From the NCBI GenBank assembly GCA_949289715.1, contig CASEPJ010000072.1, forward strand, positions 1 to 8,734: a DNA stretch of 8,734 bases, read 5' to 3'. Shown here piece by piece: positions 1 through 5,942 of this stretch (the first letter of the stretch is position 1; each line of letters starts with the position of its first letter). The stretch is from an uncultured Clostridia bacterium (GTDB lineage Bacteria > Bacillota > Clostridia > Christensenellales > CASEPJ01). The position numbers and the translations under genes were made by a program. Below the pieces are notes generated by a model that ran no database searches, was not told where the DNA came from, and saw nothing but the letters and a program-made list of their open reading frames with translations.

Positions 1-524
1 TAAAAAGGAAAATCTAACTAATATGTGTATGACTATTAGGATCTTTTGATTCACTTGGCAAAGCATATGTGAGAATTATTTCTAAAACCGTAAAGGGTTC
101 TAGAAGAAAAATGATTTTTAAACTTGTGGGGTTACATGCACAGAGACAAGGAACATTTCAGTAGGCTAAATCCCAAATTAGGAAAATAAAAGCAAAATTG
201 TTCAAATACAAAAGCGGCTGATACATCTATTGTATTCGAACCACAGAGATTGAACAGTAATAGGTGTTTTCTGTTTTTACAATAAAACATTAAAAAAGTG
301 TCTATCACCAAATAGTTACAGAGGTAGCATTTTTATCCACTAAACCCAAATTAAACAATACCGTTATTAATCGGCAGGTAAATATTGCAACGGCCTTTTA
401 AAGAAATATTTGACCGTTATCGCAAATAAATCTGCAATTTGATATTCGTTTTAATATTAGAAAAACAAAATTTTATAAATTATTATTATATAAATTTTGT
501 TGCTTAGTTGGTATTTTTTAAAAT
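1..524. other. Upstream region without a recognisable gene
   Basis: I find no convincing gene, tRNA or terminator here. The first 300 bases are about 30 percent G+C, clearly higher than the intergenic stretches further on, which could mean decayed coding sequence. One + frame stays open for 43 codons (33-161, stop TAG at 162) and reads ...SLGKAYVRIISKTVKG..., but it has no ATG with a ribosome binding site and I do not recognise it. Near the right edge there is an inverted repeat, CAAAATTT (466-473) facing AAATTTTG (492-499). I could not place a clean -35/-10 pair for the leader RNA that follows. Confidence 0.5.
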
Positions 525-654
525 TTAATTATAGTCACCGGAGGACAGAGTGCCGTAGCACTCGGGGATAGTAAGTTTAAAAACTTGCAGGCCGCATGTC
601 GGAAAAGGTGTCGGGTGCGCTCGGTTATTTATTTGTAATAGCCGGCGTTTTTTT
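525..654 (+). ncRNA. Structured leader RNA upstream of GNAT gene; candidate riboswitch with ZTP-like 5' domain
   Basis: This GC-rich island in AT-rich DNA ends in an intrinsic terminator 82 bases before an acetyltransferase start codon, which is how a transcription-attenuating riboswitch or leader is laid out. A perfect 6-bp hairpin is visible: GAGTGC (548-553), loop CGTA, GCACTC (558-563). It is flanked by ACCGGAGGACA (537-547) and GGGGATAG (564-571). An outer helix TTAATTAT (525-532) with ATAGTAAG (568-575) has seven of eight pairs, including G-U. That order resembles the 5' domain of ZTP (pfl) RNAs: ACUGGCG, then P2, then GGGGA. However, the CCGCCUGGGC-type 3' element is missing; only GAG (541-543) with CTC (620-622), next to CC/GG, could form a pseudoknot. 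A second possible hairpin, GTAAGTT (571-577) with AACTTGC (582-588), competes with the outer helix. I see a structured leader; its family and ligand are not established. Confidence 0.55.
618..654 (+). terminator. Intrinsic terminator of the GNAT leader RNA
   Basis: CGCT (618-621) pairs with GGCG (644-647), and GGTTAT (623-628) with ATAGCC (638-643), leaving C622 bulged and a 9-base loop. Seven T follow (648-654). It lies within the leader and before the coding region, so it probably acts as an attenuator for the acetyltransferase gene. The 5' arm can alternatively pair upstream (TGCG 616-619 with CGCA 593-596), which would break the terminator. Confidence 0.75.
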
Positions 655-736
655 ATTATAAGTATATTTTAATTGGAATTTTAAAAAATTCATCAATCAT
701 ATATTTTGAAAAATAAAAAAAAGAGAGGATAAATAA

Positions 737-1270
737 ATGAAGAATAACATAACTTTATTACCGCTTTCTTTAGATGATGCAGAACAGTTTATAGCCGACA
801 CTCAAGCGGCTTTTAAATACGCTGCACTCGAGGAATTCGGAAGGCGAGACGATCACATTGACAACGAAGGCGAAATAATTTCTTACAATACGATTAAAAA
901 ATCTCTAAACGCAACAGGCAATAAGGCATACCGTATTATTAATAACGGTAAAATAGCGGGAGGCGTCATTTTAAAAATCGACGAAAAAACTCAACATAAC
1001 CATTTGGAAATTTTTTTCATATTTTCTGATGAACATAGCAAAGGCATAGGTTATGCTGCTTGGCAAAAAATTGAGGCACTTTTTCCGCAAACTAAAATAT
1101 GGGAGACATTTACGCCTTATTTTGAAAAAAGAAACATTCATTTTTATATTAATAAATGCGGTTTTCAAGCAGTGGAGTTTTTCGGGGAATTTCATCCTTT
1201 TTTAAAAGAAGATAACGATGAAAATGACGGACCCGAGGAAATGTTGCGATTTATAAAAATAATGAAATAG
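737..1270 (+). CDS. GNAT family N-acetyltransferase
   Basis: This is a 177-residue protein of normal GNAT length, expected to move an acetyl group from acetyl-CoA to an amine on an unknown substrate in the cytoplasm. The N-terminal strand and helix (residues 5-35, LLPLSLDDAEQFIADTQAAF) are typical. A strand around residues 73-80 (IAGGVILK) leads to motif A at about 90-112, where LEIFFIF is followed by HSKGIG (100-105), the pyrophosphate-binding turn. Residues 133-143 (NIHFYINKCGF) match the motif B 'FYxKxGF' region. The ATG at 737 follows AGAGAGGA with good spacing. The gene stands alone behind a terminator-bearing leader RNA, so it is probably regulated by attenuation. The acidic insert near the C-terminus (residues 158-168) is unusual but unremarkable. 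The substrate cannot be told from sequence; family membership is secure. Confidence 0.85.
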   Translation: MKNNITLLPLSLDDAEQFIADTQAAFKYAALEEFGRRDDHIDNEGEIISYNTIKKSLNATGNKAYRIINNGKIAGGVILKIDEKTQHNHLEIFFIFSDEHSKGIGYAAWQKIEALFPQTKIWETFTPYFEKRNIHFYINKCGFQAVEFFGEFHPFLKEDNDENDGPEEMLRFIKIMK

Positions 1271-1527
1271 GATAGAAATTTTTTATTATACTTTTAAATT
1301 ACGGTTAAATCGGTAGTTATTTTAATTTATTACTAAAATAAATTTAAAATTCTCAATTTCTGCTCAAAAAATTTTTATTGCAAAAAAAGAGTTGATTTCT
1401 AAAAAATCAATTATGCATTGACCCGACACTTATATAATAAAATTTGCTTAAAATTTGTATAAAATTATTCCAACATATAAATAGTTGATCTATTTGTTGC
1501 AAATACAACAGATTTATTGTATAAATT
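1271..1527. other. AT-rich intergenic region with inverted repeats
   Basis: I see no gene and no GC-rich terminator after the acetyltransferase gene. TTGATTT (1392-1398) and AAATCAA (1404-1410) form a 7-bp inverted repeat with a 5-base centre; it could be a weak hairpin or a binding site. A second inverted repeat lies at 1495-1510 and is listed separately. TTGACC (1418) and TATAAT (1433) look like promoter boxes but are only 9 bases apart. Confidence 0.4.
1495..1510. promoter_or_regulatory. Inverted repeat, candidate operator of the ferredoxin operon
   Basis: TGTTG (1495-1499) and CAACA (1506-1510) form a symmetric site with a 6-base centre. It overlaps the place where the -35 box of the candidate promoter at 1528-1536 would fall. 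The extended form TTGTTG...CAACAG partly resembles the redox-repressor Rex box (TTGTTAA-N4-TTAACAA), but several positions differ, so the regulator is a guess. Confidence 0.3.
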
Positions 1528-1536
1528 TGATATAAT
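1528..1536 (+). promoter_or_regulatory. Candidate extended -10 promoter for the TIGR04076-ferredoxin operon
   Basis: TGATATAAT contains a perfect -10 hexamer (1531-1536) with the TGn extension. No good -35 lies 17 bases upstream (ACAGAT at 1508-1513), which is tolerable for an extended -10 promoter. It would start transcription near 1543, giving a leader of about 55 bases. Confidence 0.5.
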
Positions 1537-1597
1537 AAAATAAAAAGTTCAAACAAATTTTTATGCCGCAATAATTATAAAAAGCGGAGGCACTAAT

Positions 1598-1852
1598 ATG
1601 AAGAGTAAAATCAAGTTGACATTAGTAGAAAAAAAAGGAGAATTTTCCTGTCACAGAGGTCATAAGGTAGGTGACGTTTTTGATTTCGATACCGACCGAG
1701 GCAAATTGTGTCCTATGGCTATGCATGTGGCATTTCCCTATATAGATATTTTAAGATATGGCGGAACACCTCCTGTTACAAATAGCGGAGAAATAAAATT
1801 TTGCTGTCCCGATTGCGACGTTATTAATATTTTTAAAATAGAAAAGGAGTAA
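1598..1852 (+). CDS. TIGR04076 family small cysteine-rich protein
   Basis: This 84-residue cytoplasmic protein has the layout I associate with the TIGR04076 family: an N-terminal basic strand (KIKLTLVEKKG), a central LCPMAMHVAFPYIDILRYGG block (residues 37-56) and a C-terminal FCCPDC...FKIE (residues 68-82). Cysteines at 18, 38, 69, 70 and 73, with His19 and His22, could bind a metal or a cluster, but this is inference and no reaction is known to me. The start is clear: ATG at 1598 with GGAGG at 1586-1590. It lies only 2 bases upstream of the ferredoxin-like gene and is clearly co-transcribed with it, so the two probably work together in redox metabolism. Family call fairly firm, function unknown. 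Confidence 0.75.
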   Translation: MKSKIKLTLVEKKGEFSCHRGHKVGDVFDFDTDRGKLCPMAMHVAFPYIDILRYGGTPPVTNSGEIKFCCPDCDVINIFKIEKE

Positions 1853-1854
1853 AT

Positions 1855-2559
1855 ATGTTAAGAAAAATCGTTAAAATAGACGAAGAAAAATGTAACGGCT
1901 GCGGTGCGTGCGCTTCTGTCTGCCATGAAGGCGCAATTGAAATAATAAACAACAAAGCAAAATTAACCAAAGAGGATTATTGCGACGGATTGGGAGATTG
2001 TTTGCCTGCCTGTCCTGTGAATGCCATTTCTTTTGAAGAGAGAGAAGTTTGTTGCAATAAAGCAGATGTTTTAAAAGAAAAAGAAGAAAAACCCGATTAT
2101 AAAAAAGAAGTTTTGTCTTGCGTTTGTTTTAACTCTTATTTTAAAACTGCTGAAAAAGAGGATGCATCCTCCTTTGATTTTAGTAAAACCAATTTAAGTC
2201 GTTTAGCTCAATGGCCAGTGCAAATTAAGCTCGCACCTTTATCCGCTCCTTACTTTCACGACGCCGATTTATTGATAGCAGCCGATTGCACGGCTTACGC
2301 ATACGGTAATTTTCATAACGATTTCATTAAGGGGCGCATTGCGTTGATAGGCTGCCCTAAACTCGATAATATAGATTATTCGACCAAATTGGCAAACATA
2401 ATAAAAAACAATCGAATAAAAAGCATTGCCGTTGTGAAAATGGAAGTTCCCTGTTGCAAAGGGATAGAAATTGCAGTCTCTAACGCTTTAAAGGAATGTA
2501 AAAAAGACATTCCTTTGCAGGTTTTTACCGTATCTGTTAAAGGAGAAATTATAAAATAA
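1855..2559 (+). CDS. Ferredoxin-like 4Fe-4S protein with C-terminal conserved domain
   Basis: This is a 234-residue soluble iron-sulfur protein. The N-terminal 60 residues are a two-cluster ferredoxin module: C13-x2-C16-x2-C19-x3-C23, then C43-x5-C49-x3-C53-P. The second motif has Leu46 where a classic 2[4Fe-4S] ferredoxin has its second cysteine, so that cluster may be [3Fe-4S] or have a non-cysteine ligand. A linker with C66-C67 and C89-x-C91 leads to a C-terminal domain (about residues 118-234) carrying WPVQIKL, LLIAADCTAYAYGNFH (139-154), IGCPKLD (165-171) and MEVPCC (196-201). I recognise these as conserved in a widespread but functionally obscure anaerobe family often annotated only as '4Fe-4S binding protein'. 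The extra cysteines (145, 167, 200, 201) may bind another centre. It uses an AGGAG site that overlaps the end of the preceding gene. Electron transfer is likely; partner and reaction are unknown. Confidence 0.8.
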   Translation: MLRKIVKIDEEKCNGCGACASVCHEGAIEIINNKAKLTKEDYCDGLGDCLPACPVNAISFEEREVCCNKADVLKEKEEKPDYKKEVLSCVCFNSYFKTAEKEDASSFDFSKTNLSRLAQWPVQIKLAPLSAPYFHDADLLIAADCTAYAYGNFHNDFIKGRIALIGCPKLDNIDYSTKLANIIKNNRIKSIAVVKMEVPCCKGIEIAVSNALKECKKDIPLQVFTVSVKGEIIK

Positions 2560-2802
2560 TACATATTTAGTTTTAATCATATTAAAAATATCAATTTATA
2601 GATAATGCTCATAAAATTGTCTTTAAAATTAATAGTATTATTTGTTTGAAAATAATTTATGTATTTTAATTGGTTGTTAATTGAATTATGAAAGGTACTA
2701 TTTAAAACGCTTTTATAAATTTTAAAAATATCTATTACACTCATTAATAATAATTAAAATTATAAAATCGTTTATAAACGTGTATAAAATTTATTAAAAG
2801 AA
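2560..2802. other. AT-rich intergenic gap
   Basis: The gap between the ferredoxin-like gene and the pfl promoter is extremely AT-rich (well under 20 percent G+C). I find no open frame, GC-rich hairpin or T-tract terminator, so where the upstream transcript ends is unclear. Confidence 0.5.
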
Positions 2803-2831
2803 TTGACAATTTTTTAAAATTGTTTTATACT
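2803..2831 (+). promoter_or_regulatory. Sigma-A type promoter of the pflBA transcript
   Basis: TTGACA (2803-2808, perfect consensus) and TATACT (2826-2831, one mismatch) are separated by exactly 17 bases. Transcription would begin near 2838, about 24 bases before the first riboswitch helix. It is the strongest promoter sequence in the window. Confidence 0.85.
2806..2823. repeat. Palindrome within the pfl promoter spacer, candidate operator
   Basis: ACAATTTT (2806-2813) and AAAATTGT (2816-2823) are perfect 8-base inverted arms around TT. They fill the spacer between -35 and -10 and overlap the last three bases of the -35 box. A repressor bound here would block RNA polymerase. The arms are nearly all A/T, so chance is a real alternative and no regulator is indicated. 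Confidence 0.35.
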
Positions 2832-2842
2832 TATAAAAAAGC

Positions 2843-2864
2843 AATAAATGCTTAATAAATGCTT
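2843..2864 (+). repeat. Tandem 11-base repeat at the 5' end of the pfl leader
   Basis: AATAAATGCTT occurs twice head to tail (2843-2853 and 2854-2864), between the predicted start of transcription and the riboswitch. Each TGCTT can pair with AAGCA (2839-2843) at the very 5' end of the RNA. The second copy overlaps the 5' strand of riboswitch helix P1 (2862-2868). Confidence 0.6.
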
Positions 2865-2955
2865 TTCGCTACCGGTGGAAGAAGCGGAGTTAACCGCAGT
2901 GGAACGAAAAGTAATATATGCCGACCACCTGGGCTAAGACCGTATTACGCCCGGG
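2862..2955 (+). ncRNA. ZTP riboswitch (pfl motif)
   Basis: This leader fits the ZTP/ZMP-sensing pfl RNA. Helix P1 is CTTTTCG (2862-2868) with CGAAAAG (2905-2911). Inside it are ACCGGTGG (2871-2878, matching the conserved ACUGGCG region), the P2 hairpin GCGG/CCGC (2884-2887, 2894-2897) and GTGGAACG (2899-2906, matching the GGGAACG region). After a short linker, GCCGACCACCTGGGC (2920-2934) matches the hallmark GCCGnCCGCCUGGGC; P3 is GCC (2920-2922) with GGC (2932-2934). The pseudoknot GGTGG (2874-2878) with CCACC (2925-2929) is perfect. Relative to the consensus, a C-G pair has become U-A on both strands, a compensatory change that supports the fold. The 3' strand overlaps the terminator, so ligand binding should turn expression on. 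The link to pyruvate formate-lyase is the one that gave the motif its name. Confidence 0.9.
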
Positions 2956-2962
2956 TTTTTTT
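2928..2962 (+). terminator. Riboswitch-controlled intrinsic terminator of pflBA
   Basis: CCTGGGC (2928-2934) pairs with GCCCGGG (2949-2955) in a seven-pair stem including one G-U, followed by seven T (2956-2962). Its 5' arm shares CC (2928-2929) with the pseudoknot and GGC (2932-2934) with P3. Terminator and ligand-bound aptamer are therefore mutually exclusive, which predicts read-through when ZTP or ZMP is bound. Confidence 0.9.
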
Positions 2963-3019
2963 ATTTTCCAAAATAAATCCGTGCGTGGCGGTAAAAAGTT
3001 TTATTTTGAGGTGAATATT

Positions 3020-5248
3020 ATGAAATTCGATCAATGGCAGGGATTTAAAGGCGGCAAATACGAAAACGAAATAAACGTTGCCGATTTTATTCGTCAAAAT
3101 TACACACCGTATTATAATGACGCAAGTTTTTTATGCGGTTCTACAAAGCGCACCCAAGAGTTAATGAATACAGTTAACGACCTTTTGAAAAAGGAACAGG
3201 AAAAAGGCGGTGTTTTAGATGTAGACACGCAAACCGTTTCCTCTTTGCTTTCATATGAGGCAGGCTATATAGATAAAAATCTTGAAATAATCGTGGGTCT
3301 TCAAACGGACGCTCCGCTTAAAAGGGGGGTAAATCCCTTCGGCGGTATGCGTATGGCACGTTCCGCTTGCGAAGCATACGGATATAAACTTTCCGATAAA
3401 ATAGAAGAACAATTTAAATATAAAACCACCCATAACGACGGAGTTTTCCATGTATATACCGAAGAGATGAGGGCGGCTCGCCATGCGGGAATAATCACCG
3501 GACTTCCCGATGCTTACGGCAGAGGCAGAATAATAGGCGATTACAGGAGAGTGGCTTTATACGGTGTGGATGTATTGATTGCCCAAAAGGAAGGGGACAA
3601 AAAAGCATTAGGCCAGCTCGATATGAATGAAGACAATATTCGCACGCTGGAAGAACTTTATAAACAAATAGATTTTTTGAAAGCTTTAAAAGGTATGGCT
3701 GCGCTATACGGCATAGATATATCAATGCCGGCTAAAGATGCAAAAGAAGCTGTGCAGTGGTTATATTTTGCTTATCTTGCGGCAATTAAAGAACAAAACG
3801 GTGCAGCAATGAGTTTGGGTCGTGTAAGCACGTTTTTGGATATTTATATAGAGCGTGATTTAAAAAAAGGCGTTTTGGACGAAATGCATGCGCAGGAACT
3901 TATTGATGATTTTGTTATAAAACTCAGGTTAAGCCGTCAATTGCGCACCCCTGAATATAACGAATTGTTCGGGGGAGACCCTACTTGGACTACCGAAAGC
4001 ATAGCGGGTATGGGAGAGGATAATCGTACTTTGGTAACTAAAAATTCGTACCGTATGTTAAATACATTGTATAATCTGGGACCTGCTCCCGAACCTAATT
4101 TAACTGTATTATGGTCAAACAACCTGCCGAAGCCTTTTAAACAATTTTGCGCAAAAGTTTCCGTTGATACCGATTCAATACAATATGAAAATGACGATTT
4201 AATGCGCCCTATATACGGCGACGATTACGGTATAGCGTGCTGTGTTTCCGCTATGAAAATAGGAAAACAAATGCAATTTTTCGGAGCGAGATGTAATCTT
4301 GCCAAATTGTTGCTTCTGACTTTAAACGGAGGAAGAGATGAAAATTCCGGAGTGCAGATAGCGCCCCAAGGCAAGGTTTTTAAAGACAAATTGGATTATA
4401 ACGAAGTTATAAAACAATTCGAAAAATACAGAGAATGGTTGTGCAGGCTGTATGTCAACACGCTAAACATTATTCATTATATGCACGATAAATATGCTTA
4501 CGAAAAAATACAAATGGCTCTTCACGATACAAAAGTTGAAAGATTTTTAGCTTGCGGTGTTGCCGGACTCAGCGTAATAACCGATTCTCTTTCCGCAATT
4601 AAATATGCCTGCGTAACTCCGCATTTAAACGAAAACGGACTTATCGACCGATTTGATATTGTAGGGGACTATCCGAAATACGGAAATGACGATGACCGTG
4701 CGGACAGCATTGCCGTTGAGGTTTTAAAAGGATTTTATGAACAATTGAAAAAAACTCCCGCATACAGAAACGCTATTCATACGTTATCGGTTTTGACAAT
4801 TACTTCCAATGTGGTTTACGGTAAAAAAACAGGCAGTACGCCCGATGGACGGCTAAAAGGCGAACCATTTGCTCCGGGCGCAAATCCAATGCACGGTAGG
4901 GAAAAATCGGGGGCGCTTGCTTCTTTGAATTCGGTTGCGAAACTTCCCTATGAATTTTTAAGGGACGGCATTTCCAATACGTTTTCCATTGTTCCTTCTG
5001 CATTAGGTAAAAATAAAGAAACACAAACGGAAAATCTTTGCAGGATGTTAGACGGTTATTTTTTGAAAAAAGCACATCATCTTAACGTAAACGTACTCGA
5101 TAAAAACAAATTGATTGCGGCAATGGAAAATCCCGAGTTGTATCCCAACATAACAATAAGAGTTTCCGGATATGCTGTAAATTTCAATAAACTTTCTAAA
5201 GCTCAGCAGGAAGAAGTAATTAAAAGGACATACCATGAAAGAATGTGA
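3020..5248 (+). CDS. pflB: Formate C-acetyltransferase (pyruvate formate-lyase)
   Basis: This 742-residue glycyl-radical enzyme converts pyruvate and CoA to acetyl-CoA and formate in the cytoplasm under anaerobic conditions. Identity rests on the adjacent active-site cysteines C407-C408 in GIACCVSAM, the glycyl radical residue G717 in RVSGYAV near the C-terminus, and the PFL-specific residues around R176 (GDYRR), W324 (PTWTTES) and R424 (FFGARCN), which correspond to the pyruvate-binding residues of the E. coli enzyme. The CC pair separates it from glycerol and diol dehydratases and choline lyase. Length is close to the usual 740-760. I chose ATG 3020, eight bases after GAGG (3008-3011), giving MKFDQWQGF. 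The frame stays open upstream to 2918, but that part runs through the riboswitch terminator. It is followed by pflA with a 14-base overlap, and expression is probably controlled by the ZTP riboswitch. Confidence 0.96.
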   Translation: MKFDQWQGFKGGKYENEINVADFIRQNYTPYYNDASFLCGSTKRTQELMNTVNDLLKKEQEKGGVLDVDTQTVSSLLSYEAGYIDKNLEIIVGLQTDAPLKRGVNPFGGMRMARSACEAYGYKLSDKIEEQFKYKTTHNDGVFHVYTEEMRAARHAGIITGLPDAYGRGRIIGDYRRVALYGVDVLIAQKEGDKKALGQLDMNEDNIRTLEELYKQIDFLKALKGMAALYGIDISMPAKDAKEAVQWLYFAYLAAIKEQNGAAMSLGRVSTFLDIYIERDLKKGVLDEMHAQELIDDFVIKLRLSRQLRTPEYNELFGGDPTWTTESIAGMGEDNRTLVTKNSYRMLNTLYNLGPAPEPNLTVLWSNNLPKPFKQFCAKVSVDTDSIQYENDDLMRPIYGDDYGIACCVSAMKIGKQMQFFGARCNLAKLLLLTLNGGRDENSGVQIAPQGKVFKDKLDYNEVIKQFEKYREWLCRLYVNTLNIIHYMHDKYAYEKIQMALHDTKVERFLACGVAGLSVITDSLSAIKYACVTPHLNENGLIDRFDIVGDYPKYGNDDDRADSIAVEVLKGFYEQLKKTPAYRNAIHTLSVLTITSNVVYGKKTGSTPDGRLKGEPFAPGANPMHGREKSGALASLNSVAKLPYEFLRDGISNTFSIVPSALGKNKETQTENLCRMLDGYFLKKAHHLNVNVLDKNKLIAAMENPELYPNITIRVSGYAVNFNKLSKAQQEEVIKRTYHERM

Positions 5249-5942
5249 AAATAGTGCGTTGATAAGTTCCTTTTATCACGGTTCCGCTTTGGACGGCGAT
5301 GGATTAAGATGCGTTATATTTTTTTCCGGTTGTAATTTGAGATGTCCTTTTTGCCATAATCCGGAAACGCTTTTTTCACAAGGCACTCGTTATACGTTAA
5401 ATGAAGTAACAGAAATTATAAATAGATATGTACCTTATATTAAAGACGGGGGCGGTGTTACTTTTTCCGGAGGGGAACCTTTTTTGCAGGCCGATTTTTG
5501 TGTAAATCTTGCAGAAGAAATTAAAAAAATGCAGCTTAACACGGTTGTAGAAACAAACGGACTGTTGCCGGTTGAAAATTTGATAAAAACGGTCGATTCA
5601 ATCAGACTGGATATTAAAAATTATAACGGCGAAAATAAAAATGAATTATTTAAAAAGTATTTTCCTTTTTTAAATCTTTGCTTTAAGTTTAATAAAAAAG
5701 TAGTTTTAACGAATGTTTTAATTCCCGATATAAATGACGGCGAAAGTTTGAAATCATTGGCTTTATTTAAAAAAGAATTTTCATTATGTCAGGGTATTGA
5801 ATTTTTACCCTTCAAAAAGCTGTGCGAGGAAAAGTATTTATCATTGGGAAGAAAATTTGAATATGCTAATTTAAGAGAAGCAACAGCAAAAGATATAGAA
5901 AGGGCAGACTCATTTTTTAAAGAAATTTACGAAAGTATTTAA
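5235..5942 (+). CDS. pflA: Pyruvate formate-lyase activating enzyme (radical SAM)
   Basis: This 235-residue enzyme uses a [4Fe-4S] cluster and S-adenosylmethionine to remove a hydrogen from the active-site glycine of PflB, leaving the stable glycyl radical. The cluster motif C33-x3-C37-x2-C40 (GCNLRCPFCHNPE) is intact, and SGGEP (78-82) is the SAM-binding GGE motif. There is no ferredoxin-like insert after the cluster motif, so it is the short PFL-type activase rather than the longer glycerol dehydratase type. The C-terminal IEFLPFKKLCEEKY...LG block (188-205) is also PFL-activase-like. At 235 residues it is slightly shorter than the common length of about 245. Its ATG overlaps the last 14 bases of pflB, with AAAGGA (5222-5227) as ribosome binding site inside pflB, so the two are translationally coupled and share the riboswitch. 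Confidence 0.94.
   Translation: MKECENSALISSFYHGSALDGDGLRCVIFFSGCNLRCPFCHNPETLFSQGTRYTLNEVTEIINRYVPYIKDGGGVTFSGGEPFLQADFCVNLAEEIKKMQLNTVVETNGLLPVENLIKTVDSIRLDIKNYNGENKNELFKKYFPFLNLCFKFNKKVVLTNVLIPDINDGESLKSLALFKKEFSLCQGIEFLPFKKLCEEKYLSLGRKFEYANLREATAKDIERADSFFKEIYESI

Noticed and set aside
525..654. Calling the GNAT leader a confident ZTP riboswitch
   Set aside because: The 3' hallmark (CCGCCUGGGC type) and a strong matching pseudoknot are missing, so only the 5' half fits.
1288..1301. 14-base sequence ATACTTTTAAATTA also present at 6168-6181
   Set aside because: It is almost all A/T, and two copies in intergenic DNA this AT-rich can arise by chance; no flanking similarity was seen.
1392..1410. 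TTGATTT...AAATCAA as an FNR box
   Set aside because: FNR half-sites need a 4-base centre (TTGAT-N4-ATCAA); here the centre is 9 bases, so it is at most a weak hairpin.
1418..1438. TTGACC followed by TATAAT as a promoter
   Set aside because: The boxes are only 9 bases apart, far too close for a sigma-A promoter; the extended -10 at 1528-1536 is closer to the gene and better formed.
2918..3019. N-terminal extension of PflB
   Set aside because: It has no ribosome binding site and coincides with the riboswitch 3' domain and terminator; PFL proteins do not need it.
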